Origin: Dryococelus australis
Lineage: Eukaryota; Arthropoda; Insecta; Phasmatodea; Phasmatidae
DNA length: 64,000 nt
Reading direction: 5' to 3'
NCBI GenBank assembly: GCA_029891345.1
Contig: CM056994.1
Coordinates: forward strand, 227,718,991 to 227,782,990
The notes under the pieces were generated by a model. The model saw only the letters and a program-made list of their open reading frames with translations. It made no database searches and was not told where the DNA came from. Positions within the stretch are counted from its first letter, which is position 1. Each line of letters begins with the position of its first letter. Below, in pieces: positions 35,515 through 47,129 of this stretch. The position numbers and the translations under genes were made by a program.

Positions 35515-37255
35515 GTGTTAATATAAATAACATTCAGGTTGTCATACAAATTAGTTTAGAAGATAGAGAGACCGCACACATCTCTAGCAATCTTTCCGAG
35601 AAGATAGCATTTAGAACACAATGTAGAGTTGATGTCTCGAAAGGTAGATGAGAGTACGGTGAACTGACCTGCAAAGGAGATCATCAGAAACCCGCCTACG
35701 CAACCTACATTCCACAGCGCGACCTTGTAATAATAAAGTTATTTTAAAACACTCATCATTCCTACAACAATCGTCCAACAGACACACATAAACTAAGAGC
35801 TCTCCATGTTCCCAAATCTTCATCGCTTGCTACCTGTCTAGTTTACCTAAACACACCAACCGTTCATACCTTTTGTGAATGTAGTAACATAAGAGGGAAT
35901 AAAATAATATATTTAAAAACCATCCCTATGTAATTAAATAGAACATAACGAGTTATAATGCAATACTTAAAAAAAAATATTTGTACAAATCTCTTTACAA
36001 AAAGTTTCTCCATATACATCATACATACAAGAAATAAACTATATATATATATATACCTTAGTTGTATATCATGCGAAGGAAAATACTATATCCATACACA
36101 TATTCGGAAGGAAATAAGTTATGTTAGAACCATCTCACCTCCTTCACTTATAAACTTAATTTTAAATCCCACAATATATTGCAATTGTTTGGGCATTCAT
36201 TTAATTTTCAAACGTTTAATACATTTTCTGTCCACTTCCCAATATGTCAATGGTTCATAGAGCACGTAACTTCATCTACCCATTGGAAAGTGTTAAAAAT
36301 AACTTTTAATATTTTGATGTCACATCATACTCGCTGCTAAAAAACAGACCAAACATTCATTTATACATATTCTTACACACAAAATATTCAAACTTGTAAC
36401 ACCCAACAATACCTGAACACTACTTACATTCCATTCCATTAAATCATATCAGATATACCAACACTTTCCTTCATACCATCCAGGATAACAAAGCAATCAT
36501 ATAAGCATCCCTATGAAATGGTCCAGTGAATTACTCTAATAAACCATTTATTCATGTGATACCAAACATTCATTCAAATATTACCAACAACCATACAGTA
36601 TACCATAGTCATCAATCCTATTTTAACGAAATCGGATTCCAAAAGACCATAAATCCGAACCAGCAATGCAAATGTTCCAGCAGAAAAACATATCCATCCA
36701 TTCACAAATCCCTTAACATCAAACATTATCAGCAAAACTAACATACCATACAGACAAGTTATATTAATCATAGAACCATGCATTACGACTAGCATTGCCA
36801 ATACACAATGTGAACAGTTTAGTCAACTGGATGATATCCAACACGCATACAATCAGAACATTCTTATCAAACACACCTATGGAAAATATTAAAACTAAAT
36901 CCTTGGGAACTATATCATCATATCACACAAGACACTTGGATACTTGCTTCTAGTAAATCGTACACCAATTCCATCACATCACACAAGTTAAGAAGTCAAT
37001 ACTTAATTTTAAAAGATACACTCTATACTTCCCATCAGATATTACTAAAAGAATTATAATAGAAAGTCCAGTGTTATTTTTCCACCTAACGCTAGGATAA
37101 ACTGTATATTTGATGATAAATTAATAAAAACAATAGTTAATCATTCACTTTATCGTTATTTCACACACTTTTCCAAAAATACATACTATTAATACATATA
37201 CTCAAACATTTCTCGATTGAAAAAAAAACTTATGAATTATTATATTTTATAAAAC
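35515..37255. repeat. left arm of palindrome 1, inner block
   Basis: Non-coding arm DNA paired inverted with 40,455-43,990 (minus the Helitron insertion). CTATCTTCTCGG at 43,887 faces CCGAGAAGATAG at 35,597, and ACACATTTTCGG/ACACATATTCGG near 36,100 and 43,400 agree. ACCATCCAGGATAACAAAGC and similar words near 36,475 face 41,150. Confidence 0.75.
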
Positions 37256-37698
37256 AAATTCTGTTGTGCGCAGTCCAGGCACCCTTATTTGCATACAACA
37301 ATCCACAATTAACACATGGATACTTCTTTTACGAGGTGCTGAACATACAGTAATTAGATTCGAGTTGTCTGACTCTAGAGATAGTCGTGAATGTCTTGCT
37401 GCAATACTCGCACTCACTCCCCGTTGAATGACAGACATTGCCTTTACACATCTTGTTATGTCTATACAGCTTATCACTGCGGGTGAACACAGCATCGTAG
37501 TTACCTCAGGGGAATGAATGCCCTGTATGCTGGGCTGAACATGCAATTGCTACTTTCATGTCGGCTCACACTATGTGTTGTAGTAAAAGTATTACCACAG
37601 TAGCAACATTGATACTGTAATGGTTCTAGTGACTCTTCGAAGGTCCTTGCCACTGCTGATGGTCTTACAGGTGGTAAGTCTACGACCAGTGATGCCAT
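37256..37698 (-). pseudogene. C2HC zinc-finger protein, left arm copy
   Basis: From the ATG at 37,698 the frame reads MASLVVDLPPVRPSAVARTF, then finger 1 YQCCYCGNTFTTTHSVSRHE plus SSNC (C-x2-C-x12-H-x4-C), and runs to a stop at 37,501. Downstream in another frame a last finger YPCVNCGLLYANKGAWTAHN plus RIC is intact. Middle fingers are present in shifted frames. Likely role is nucleic-acid binding. It reads away from the palindrome centre and mirrors 39,967-40,454. Confidence 0.7.
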
Positions 37699-37803
37699 GT
37701 ATATATTGTAGTTGAGTATACAATCACTGGATGATTCCACTCGGTGACGATCTGCCTTCCATCATGTTCGCCGAAGGAGTGAAAACATTCTTACAGGTTG
37801 AAT

Positions 37804-37811
37804 GCTTATAT
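37804..37811 (-). promoter_or_regulatory. TATA box of left zinc-finger copy
   Basis: CAGTATATAAGCAT on the minus strand, about 105 bases before the ATG, conserved with 39,851-39,864. The following bases (CCTGTAAGAAT, CTTCGGCGAAC, GGAAGGCAGATCGTC) are also conserved in both arms, unlike much of the surrounding DNA. Confidence 0.6.
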
Positions 37812-38387
37812 ACTGTTTACACACAGAACAATAAATTTATGTTATTCTTTTAAACTATCTCAGCACACATCTACTGGGATGATAATCATTCCATTCATTA
37901 TCTAATCTGCGAAGTCATCCATCACACAACTATTCGTCTTTACAAGTATACTTCTTCCAATGTTAGATGCATTTTTTTTTCTCTTGTTACTTCTGCACTC
38001 TTCCGTCGTGCATTACACCCATTTGTAGACCCATTTTATTTCATGTCATGCATACATCAGATGGAATTATCTAGGTAGGTGTGTAAGTTCAGTATCTTTG
38101 TCAAATGCTGTGAGTTAAGCTTTCCATATAACACAATAGCTGATAAAATCTTCTGACCACTAGAACAACATGCCATCATTTTTTCACTAAACCCTCACAG
38201 TGAGAGAAAGATGTTTTGGATGATTTGTAGGGGCGACACACATATCATCCATTTATATGTCTTAAAAAATTTATGTATCTAAGTCTCAAGTCACTCGAAC
38301 TCAGAGAAAGAGAGCTCTTGCTCGAATGACAGACAAACTACGAATGAGGCCATCTCGACTGTCTCAATATATGTTTGAAAATGTTTT

Positions 38388-38472
38388 GTCAAGTGTGAAA
38401 TTTTAACCCATGTTCCCTTTACAAGGAACTAGAGCTTAAATCCAGCATCTTAGACTGCTTTACCAACCTGAA
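38388..38472 (-). tRNA. tRNA-Leu(UAA)-like, left arm, degenerate
   Basis: Inverted counterpart of 39,043-39,127. The anticodon arm (CTGGATTTAAGCTCTAG) is identical, but the D arm (GGTTGGTAAAGCAG) and T arm (GGTTAAAATTTCACAC) have lost key bases. Probably a pseudogene. Confidence 0.6.
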
Positions 38473-38668
38473 AATCTGTAAATGTGCACATTTCAGAGAA
38501 AGTTTGTATAGTGAAAATTTTTAAAATTATCCTTGAATGATGTCGTAGTATCTTAACCTTATGTTCAAAATGTACTGTATAAAACAAAAAGAAACATAAT
38601 TTTCGTAGCAAAATTTTTAATTCTCAAAAAAAAAATCATAAAACCTTCAGAATATCCAAAGATATGTT

Positions 38669-38829
38669 CACCCAGAAGAAAACACACTCTATATATTTAT
38701 AGTCCTATTTATATAATTATGTATACTGCTATCTTATAGATTATATATATTCTTATCTTATACATAGTTATACATACATTCATATCTTATAGATATTCAT
38801 ATATATTCCTACATGTTTTCTTCTGGGTG
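38669..38829. repeat. hairpin core of palindrome 1
   Basis: CACCCAGAAGAAAAC (38,669-38,683) and its exact complement GTTTTCTTCTGGGTG (38,815-38,829) bracket a 131-base AT-rich loop of TATACATA-type words. Next outwards on the right, GGGTTTTCTCACAGTGCTCACAT is shared in part with palindrome 2. Confidence 0.9.
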
Positions 38830-39042
38830 AATGTGTCTCTGGGTTTTCTCACAGTGCTCACATATCGCGAAGGTTTTATGATTTTTTCTGCAAATATAAC
38901 ATTTTGCTAAAAAAATTATGTTTCTTTTGGTTTTATACAGTAAATTTTGAACATAACGCTAAGATACTATGACGTCATCCAAGGATAAGGTTAAAACTTT
39001 ACATTATACAAACTTTTTCTGAAATGTGCTCACTTACAGATT

Positions 39043-39127
39043 GTCAGGTTGGTCGAGTACTCTAAGATGCTGGATTTAAGCTCTAGTTCCTTGTAAGGGG
39101 AGCGTGTGTTCGAATCTCACACTTGAC
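39043..39127 (+). tRNA. tRNA-Leu(UAA)-like, right arm
   Basis: An 85-base class II tRNA fold by eye. Acceptor GTCAGGT pairs with ACTTGAC (one G-T). D arm TTGGTCGAGTACTCTAAG. Anticodon stem CTGGA/TCTAG with loop TTTAAGC giving anticodon TAA. Long variable arm around TTCCTTGTAAGGGGAG. T arm GTGTG-TTCGAAT-CTCAC with one mismatch. A and B boxes are recognisable. It could be a real gene, but the T-stem mismatch and its place in a repeat make function uncertain. Confidence 0.75.
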
Positions 39128-39853
39128 AAATAATTTTCAGCCTTATATTGAGCCAGTCGAGGTGGTCTCATTCGCAGTTCGTCTGTCGTTCGAGTAAGAT
39201 CTTTTTATATCTGACTGAGTTAGAGTGATTTGAGACTTAGTTACATCATTTTTAGACATATAAAAGCAGCTTTTGTGTCGCCACTACAAAACACACAAAA
39301 TGTTTTTTTTTTCTCATTGTGATGGTTTAGTGTAAAATGATGGTGTATTTTTCTAGCAGTCAGGTAATTATATAAGCTATTGTATTATATGTAAAGCTTA
39401 TATCACTTGTGCCATTCGACAAAGATACTGAACTTGCAAACCTACCAAAATAATTCCTTCTGACATATGCATCATATGAAATAAAATGGGTCTATAAACG
39501 TTTACCTGCAACAATACAAAGATATTCCTGGTTGTCTCCCTTGTATAGAGCGTTGTCGAGGATGTTATTCTGTTACTAAGACACCTCATTCAAGGATATG
39601 GTGTAATACATGACGGAAGAGTGCTGACGTAACGAGAGAAAAAGAAAAGACACATCCAACATTGAAAGATGTATAAGTGTAAAGACGAATGGTGGTTGGA
39701 TGGATGTCTTTGCCATTTAGATAATGAACTAAATGATTATCCTTCATATAACACTGCAGCAAGTATATTGCTTTTACATTTTAATACTCAGTAGACATAT
39801 ACTGGGGTAGTTGAAATTGATAACATAAACTAATAGTTCTGTTGTGAAAACAG

Positions 39854-39861
39854 TATATAAG
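39854..39861 (+). promoter_or_regulatory. TATA box of right zinc-finger copy
   Basis: CAGTATATAAGCATGC lies about 110 bases before the ATG at 39,967. A start site near 39,885 (TTTCACTTCTTCGG) would fit the usual 30-base spacing. Conserved in the left arm at 37,804-37,811. Confidence 0.6.
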
Positions 39862-39966
39862 CATGCATCCTGTAAGAATATTTCACTTCTTCGGCGAACG
39901 TGATGGAAGGCAGATCGTCACAGCGTGGGATCATCTAGTGATGTTGTACCCTGCTATAATATCAAC

Positions 39967-40454
39967 ATGGCATCAATGGTACCATCTGTAACATCATCAG
40001 CAGTGGCAAGGATCTTCGAAGAGTCGCCAGAAGAAGTACCATATCAATGTCACTACTGTGGAAATACTTTTACTACAAGACATAGTGCATGTCGACATGA
40101 AAGTAGCAATTGCATGTTCAGCCCAGCATAGAAGGTATTCTACTGTGATAACAGCGATTTAGGTTCACCCACAGTGATAAGCTGTACGGACATAACAAGA
40201 TGTGTAAATGCAATATCTGTTGTTCATCGGGGAGTGAGTGCAAGTATTGCACATTCGCGACTATCTCTAGCACCAGACAACACGAATCTAGTAACTGTAT
40301 GTTCAGCACCTCGTACAAGATGTATCCATGTGATAATTGTGGATTAATGTACGCGAATAGGGGTACCTTGACTGCGGATAGCAGGATTTGTTCTATAAAA
40401 ATACTAAATCATAAGTTTTTGTCTTGTCTCGAGGAAATTTTTGAGTGTATGTAA
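39967..40454 (+). pseudogene. C2HC zinc-finger protein, right arm copy
   Basis: ATG at 39,967. Four C2HC fingers can be followed. Finger 1: YQCHYCGNTFTTRHSACRHE plus SSNC; a stop follows at 40,129. Finger 2: YCDN with the second Cys replaced by Ser, then after a +1 shift FTHSDKLYGHNKMC. Finger 3: CKYCTFATISSTRQHESSNC. Finger 4: YPCDNCGLMYANRGTL with the His lost. An ancestral product of about 160 residues made almost only of fingers is implied. The C-x2-C-x12-H-x4/5-C spacing recalls fingers common in large DNA viruses; origin is not established. Broken by one stop and at least one frameshift. Confidence 0.75.
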
Positions 40455-40486
40455 TTAATAATATCCATTTTTGAAAAAGTGTGTGA

Positions 40487-40492
40487 AATAAA
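40487..40492 (+). terminator. polyadenylation signal of right zinc-finger copy
   Basis: AATAAA 33 bases after the last stop, within GTGTGAAATAAAG. In the left arm the mirror reads GTGTGAAATAACG, so the signal is lost there. Together with the TATA box it outlines a compact single-exon gene. Confidence 0.5.
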
Positions 40493-41525
40493 GATAAAGT
40501 GCATGAAATACTATTGTGTTTATTAATTTTACCATCAATATACATTTTATCCTAGCATTAAATGTAAAAATATACTAGTGTTTTTATTATAATTATTTTT
40601 GTAATAACTGATGGTGAGTGTAGAGTGAATGTTTGAAAGTAGTACTGACTTCCGACTTCTACGATGTGATGAAATTTGTGTTCGATTTACTAGAAGCAAG
40701 TGTCTTGTATGATATTATGATATAGTTTTCAATGATTTAGTTTTAATACTTTTCACAGGAGTGTTTGATAGGAATGTTCTGATAGTATGAGTATTGGGTA
40801 TCCTTTGGTTGCCTAACTGTTCAAATTGGTGTATTGGTAATGCTAGTCGTAATGAATTGTTCAATGGTTAATATATCTTGTCTGTATTGTGTATTAACAT
40901 TGCTGGTAATGTTTTATGGTAAGAGATTTGTGAATTGATATTTGTAATGTTTCTCTGCTGGAACATTTGAATTGCTGGTTTGGTGTTATGGTCTATTATA
41001 ATACGATTTTTTAAAGGTTTGATTTTTGACTATGGTATACTGTGTGGTTGTTGGTAATATTTGAATATGTGTTTGCTATTGCATGATGAAATGGTTTATC
41101 AGAGTAATTCACTGGACTATTTCACAGGAACGCCTATATGATTGCTTTGTTGTCCTGGATGGTATGAAGGAAAGTATTTGGTGTAACCGACATGATTGAA
41201 TGAAATGGAATTTAGATAGTGTTCAGGTATTTTTTGGTATTACAAATTAGAATATTTTGTCTGTAAGATTACGTAGCAATATATGTTTGGTCTGTTTTAA
41301 AAGCGAGAGTAATATGACATCAAAATATTATGAGTTATTTTAAACATTTATCGATGGGTAGATGGAAGTTTTGGCTATATAGTTGGTTGATATGACATTA
41401 ATTGATAGTTGTGCTTCGCGGGAAGCTATTCGACATATTTAATTAATACTTATATTGTGATAGGGTCGAGGACTCTGTTTCTGTAAATGAAGCATTGGCA
41501 TATTGGGATGTGGGCAAAAAAAAAG
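40493..41525. repeat. right arm of palindrome 1, inner block
   Basis: Non-coding arm DNA paired with 36,210-37,140 (for example ATCCTAGCATTAAATG at 40,549 faces the mirror of CACCTAACGCTAGGAT at 37,082). No gene is seen. Confidence 0.7.
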
Positions 41526-41529
<4 letters not shown>

Positions 41530-41596
<67 letters not shown>

Positions 41597-43203
41597 CAGC
41601 GACCCGCCCCGGCTTCGCACGGGTGCAATTAAGATTAAAAAACTGCTTAACCCGGCGTTAATTAGGTTGGGTAAACTCTCCTAATGCATTTTAAAAAAAG
41701 CACATTATAATTTAATCATTATTTAAATAATTTATAATTTAAAGTTTTTTTGCTATTTTAATTTCATATTTTTTTACTTTTTTATAATTTTTCATATTAA
41801 TATACATGATATTAGAATGCAATTTATCTGAGATAGAAGTATTTAATATGTTATTGGCTAAGAAATTCTCTGTAGACAATGTTTGACGTCCTGTTATTGT
41901 TTGGTAGCAAAATGTACTGTTTCTCGGGACTTCCAACTCTTGATAAACCAACATATAGTTGGTAATGGGAAAAACACTCTTTTCGTAGGTCGATTCCAAC
42001 CAAAGAGAAAGTTTGACCCTGGGACTTATTAATAGTAATCGCGAACGATTTTTTTACGGGAAATTGCAACCGTTTGAAAGATATTGGCATATCCGTGGGA
42101 ATCATGGGAATCCTCGGGATGTTTGCCAGCTGGCCGGCTGCTGGACCGGTGAGGATGGTCGCGACAATCAAATTTTCTTTTAAGTCTTTAATGAGCAATC
42201 TTGTGCCATTACACATGTTAGGAGGGCCTATATTCCTTAAAAGCATGATAGGAGTACCGACTTTTAATGATAGTTCGTGAGGTGGCAAGCCAGAAGGATT
42301 AAGCGAATTTAGAAAATCTTGAGGAAAGTGGACGACATCGTCAACATTGGTGACTGTGTCAATCGACTTATAGGTTTTGACGTGGCCGGGAACTCTTTGT
42401 ATAATGAGATTGTTGATTTCATTGACAGTGTCGTTCCTAGGCGATACTACTGCCCTGGAACACAACCAGTGAAAGTCTCTTTCTAGTAAATTTTCGAGGC
42501 CAGGATATACTGCTTCTATAAGATGCTGCAGACTGTGGACTATCTGACCTAATGTCTCATTTAAAATGATTTCAGCAGAATTAGTGCCCAAATTTAGAGA
42601 AGGAAAAACTCCTTCCCTAAGTCTGAGCAGTTGTTGTGGGAAATCTTTATGCGTGTCTCCGCCAAGATAGGCTCTCATATTCGTTCGCAAATTTAGGTGT
42701 TGAATAGAACTCCATAAGGGAGATGATTTAAGACATGTTTTGATGATATCTGCACGCGTCCCTTTTGTAACTACAGGGAGTGTCTGTCGAAATCCCCAGC
42801 AAACACAAAAGTAACTCCCCCCAATAATGGCAGTAGAGCTTCTACAGTTGGCGCCGTACGCAGCACACAGCACGTTTTATTTTCCGACTCTGTCCGTCCT
42901 GCAAAGCCGTAGTACATTATTTTGTTCTATCATCAATAGTTTTCGCAGCGCACGTAATGTAAAGAATTTTATAGGTTATTTATTTACACTTTGGGTTACA
43001 TTATTGGAGTTTTAGTAGAGATCCCTATTGATTTTTAAAATAAAATATAGCCTATGACACTCAGTGATAACGTAGCATTCTACTGGTGAAAGAACTTTTT
43101 AAATCGGATGAGTAGTTTCGAAGATTACCTCCTACATCCAAACACACAAATACACGAAATTACAAACACTACCTCTTTATATATATATATATATATATAT
43201 ATA
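41530..43203 (-). mobile_element. Helitron-type helicase fragment between TA repeats
   Basis: An insertion in the right arm: the left arm continues across it near 36,205. It starts after (TA)n at 41,530-41,590 with the GC-rich GACCCGCCCCGGCTTCGCAC and ends before (TA)n at 43,178-43,203. It carries the C-terminal half of a Pif1-like helicase. Ends are obscured by the TA runs, so the original termini are not certain. Confidence 0.7.
41851..42873 (-). pseudogene. Pif1-like helicase of a Helitron, C-terminal half
   Basis: An open 340-residue frame on the minus strand. It has FRQTLPVVTKGTRADI (the DFRQ motif, Asp replaced by Gly), VGTPIMLLRNIGPPNMCNGT, FAITINKSQGQTF and LYVGLSRVGSP, in the order of the last motifs of Pif1-type helicases fused to Helitron Rep. 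Walker A and B and the whole Rep nuclease lie upstream and are missing, since the element ends near 43,178. The intact frame over 1 kb suggests a fairly recent insertion. Helitron Rep/helicase drives rolling-circle transposition. Confidence 0.85.
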
Positions 43204-45900
43204 ATTCTGAAGAATAAATTAATACACCAAACAATAACAATATATTGCTTGTTTTAAAAATAAGTTTATAAGTGAATGGTGTGCAGGTGGTGAGATTGCT
43301 ATAACATAAATATTTCTTATAGTAAATGTTCTCTACTAAATGGAATATCATGGGTATGTTTGGGTAAGGGATAGCAGAATGTTCGAACCTATGTCCTTCC
43401 GAAAATGTGTATGAATATAGTATTTGCCTACGCATGTTATACGACTAAGGTATATATATTTATTTATTGTATGTAAGATAGACGTGGCAATAATTTTATT
43501 GAAGTTTTTGCATAAATATTTTTTTGAAAGTATTGCATTATAACTCTTATGATCTGTTTAATTACACAGTGGCAGATTTTAAACATATTTTCTACCCTCT
43601 TATGTTACTACATTCAGAAAGGTATAAATAAATGGAATGTTTAGGCAAAGAAGACTGGTAGCTTGCAATGAAGGTTGAGAATGCGGAGAGATGTTAGTTA
43701 ATGTGTGTGTGTGTGTTGGACGAGTGTTGTAGAGGAGGTGAGTGTTTCACAAATGCTTTATAATTACAAGGTTGCGCTGTGGAATGTTGGTTGCCCAGGC
43801 GGGTTTCTAATGCTCTCCTTTACAGGTTGGTTGACTGTACTCGCTTCTGCCTTTCGAGAGATCATCTCGACATTGTGTTATAAATGCTATCTTCTCGGGA
43901 AGATTGCAAGAGATGGGCCCTCACTCTCTCTCTCTCTCGTTTTCTAAACTAATATATGTGATGACCTGGATGTTATCTACATGATAATAAATTAACATTG
44001 CAATTAGTGAAACGGTATATGCATATTCACTCTCATCAGGATTTCAAACAAAGAATTTGATACAATGTATGTGAATATCTTCGTTGGGATTCAAGTAGAA
44101 AAAAATACATCTGTGTATGTATATAAATTTTGTCGGAGTTCGAAGCAATACAAGAACTTTTTCTCGTTGGGAGATGAAGCAGGATTTTTTTATATCGTAG
44201 TTATCCTTAATGGACGTTTCTGGAATTCTTGTCTGACTGGTTAATATTTGGGACATTAGGTTAACATTAAAAATTAATTTTCTTTAACATAAACCAGTAA
44301 TACAATTTTTTTAGACATTAGGAACATTTTTGAGGCATGCTTTTATGTTTTTTAGAGTTGTACTTCCATACTCGTTTGTGTTGAAATTTTCATTGCTAAA
44401 GTGTATGAATTTCTGAAAAAAATTTCTATAATGATATACTTAATTACATATGTATGTTATGCAGTTTGTTATTATGTAACCTTCCTAGCTAAAGCACTCA
44501 CCGGCATCTTTTCTTCGAGTCTGTTGTTCTCCCTTCCAGAGATGACGATAGACTTATAAGAGAACTGGGTAGGTGGGGAAAGGAAGTTCTTTGTTGATCG
44601 ACGACCTGTGGTAGCTTGATAGAGAGACGATGAACGTTGCACACAAGTTGTAGACAGACTGTCATAGGTAATGGAAAGGCATATTTTTAAAGTGTTTGGT
44701 GTGTAGTGCATTTTATATTTACAACATGATAGGTATATAAGTTATGCATAATAACAAACATTTGTTAGTCGCAAGTTAGCTTTGGTTATTGCAAGATGTA
44801 TACTTAGGGTGAAATTAATCATGTTAGTTATTCAATATGTAAATACTACTTGTAAGTGTCTTTCATAGGGTATGATGCATGGTATAAGTTCTCGATCCTA
44901 CAGTTGTCTTCCATCCTCATTTGTTGTGCTTCATTGGTCGATGGGAAGTTGGTTTCAGCTCATTATGTACATAGTACTTGCATTTGGATATTCGTTATGC
45001 CAATACTCTCGATAATTTACTTGTTACAAAATTAAATAAAATCTGATTATCCTGTATGTATCTCGACTCAATAAGTAAATACTACTTGTGTGTAAATAAT
45101 CTTGCTAGTTAATCATTGCTTGTTACACAAATACGCATATTTTACTCTTGATGGGTGATGAGTCGAGCCAAATTTCCCCAATGATAGTTCGGTTTAAAGT
45201 ATTATGCCTTACTCAGGTTGTTTAAAATTGACTGAGTTCTATATGGGCATGAATGAAATACGGGTAATTTTTTAAATACAATTGTTTAGACCAGTCATTC
45301 GTGTGGGACTAATAGTGCTTACAGGTTATGTAACAAAGCTTGTGTTTGCTATCGATCGACATGAAAATTGTGGTAATGAGTGTTTTTGTCAGCCTCTAGT
45401 ATTTATATTAGTGTGAATGCTTTCAATATTGTCACTAGTGAAAATTTCTTTTGGTTTGGTCAGTGACAGGAGAATGTGATACTTGCACACTCCTTAGACA
45501 TCTTCGGGTCAGGTAGCCTGTGATGTTCTCTGCTGCACGGTCCTCCTCGCTACATCTCGTGAAGGCTCTTAGCTGGCTGGTAAAAGACTCGTTTTCCGCT
45601 ACATGAACGCAACTCTGTTGTTGGCTGCGTGCGTTAAATATTCGGGTTGAAGTCTTACTTGCTATGCCTCCACGGATGTAACTCTGTTGCTGATGCGTAC
45701 TTGACAAGTGTGTACTTGGTAATTGTTTAATGAGCTAGTGATTACGTAATGGTAACTATGGTTACAGTTATGCTTATGCATATACGTACCTACATATGTG
45801 CATATTTAGTAAATATTTATTAACTACTCTATTATGCTTGATTAAGGAAGTGCAAGTGTGCTATTAATCAACCTAATCAAAAATATATATATTTAATATG
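43204..45900. repeat. right arm of palindrome 1, middle block
   Basis: Arm DNA paired inverted with 35,515-36,205 and 24,480-26,014. Segment 44,010-44,150 has no left partner (lost or inserted at the PolB element junction). Short GT and CT runs at 43,702-43,717 and 43,921-43,940. No gene is seen. Confidence 0.7.
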
Positions 45901-45904
45901 TAAT

Positions 45905-46130
45905 AGCCTTGGAATCCAATATGGCAGTCGAACACAGATGAGTAATTAGCCAATGGGAAAACATTTATGGGGATAGAGCGCACCTGACTAATTGGTTGAA
46001 CGCATGTGTTGGAGGCTTGCCGACTAAACAGTCAATGAAAAGCAATGACAGAGTAATTAGTCAATGGGAAAACAGTGGCAGGGATGGATGGCATGCATGT
46101 AATTGATTGAATGAATATAAAAGAGAAACA
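45905..46130 (-). repeat. tandem repeat of about 120 bp, right arm
   Basis: Two units containing AATTAGCCAATGGGAAAAC / AATTAGTCAATGGGAAAAC and GGAGGCTTGCCGAC. Inverted partner of 9,320-9,560 and 24,195-24,360. Confidence 0.6.
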
Positions 46131-46259
46131 AATTATGGTAGCCGAATTAGGGTGAGAAACAATTACAGTTTGGTACATGTCACTGGGCTTAATCGGGAGC
46201 TGGTTTCATAGGGTGTAATGTGTAATTATTCTCATTGCGCAAGGGCACAAATAAAATTT

Positions 46260-47010
46260 AAGTATCCTGAACAAGAATCGAATAATTCCGCACCAATATA
46301 CCCTCTGGTTGCCAGAGTCCAGGGGTTTAGGAAAACATATTTTTAGAAATTACATGTCTTGTTAAGGAATCGAAGTCAGTATCAATCCGCTCTACGGTCG
46401 TTGGAGCCCAGAGGTTAGGAAAAAATATAAACAAAAATTTAAATGCATTGTCCAGGAATCTACCTCCATACGAAACCACTCACCATTCGTCAGAGCTATC
46501 CACTCTGGCAGGTCTCCAAGCCACGATGCCCGCCAATAACTCTTCACAACTCCAGTAGTCTCACAGGGTGAAGGGGGTGAGGCAGGGGAAGGGAGGATAG
46601 ATGAAAGTGTGTATGTGCATGTGTGTACGCACAAGTGCACTTTCCCCTCCATGCCAGTTCAGTTATGATGCAGCTGTGCATGGACCAACACTTCAATCAC
46701 TATCCAGTATCAAAGCATCAACATGTGTTATTGCGCAACAACTCACTTTCTCTCCGACCTTCGAAGAGTTTACTTGCGTGATTGTGTAAGTAAATGCAAC
46801 TGTATTTCCTAGAAATTCATTAAATTACCAAAATGTTAAAAATATATTATAAATTTTCCGAAATTACCCTGTCTGGAACTCGAACTCGTTATTTCAAAAC
46901 CAATTCCAAAAATAATATATATTTTCCAAAATTATCCTGTATGGGAATCGAACTCAAAATAATATTAAGTGTCCTGTCCGGGAATCGAACCTGGTCATCC
47001 AAAAATAACA
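46260..47010 (-). repeat. T-arm-like hairpin array, right arm, inner block
   Basis: On the minus strand, T-arm-like hairpins such as CCAGGTTCGATTCCCGG (about 46,979-46,995), with variants near 46,938, 46,870, 46,450, 46,365 and 46,275. Mirrors 8,355-9,205. Confidence 0.65.
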
Positions 47011-47129
47011 TCACATTATAACCAGCAATCCAAAACAGAAATTTCCAAAATTAAAAAAAAAAATGATTTTCCAAAATTACACTTCCAACACCCTGATGGT
47101 ATGGAATAACAGAGCATGAAATCATAAAA

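Noticed and set aside
36526..36801. Short frames in the left inner arm as genes
   Set aside because: The mirrored right arm does not keep the frames and there is no conserved start or motif.
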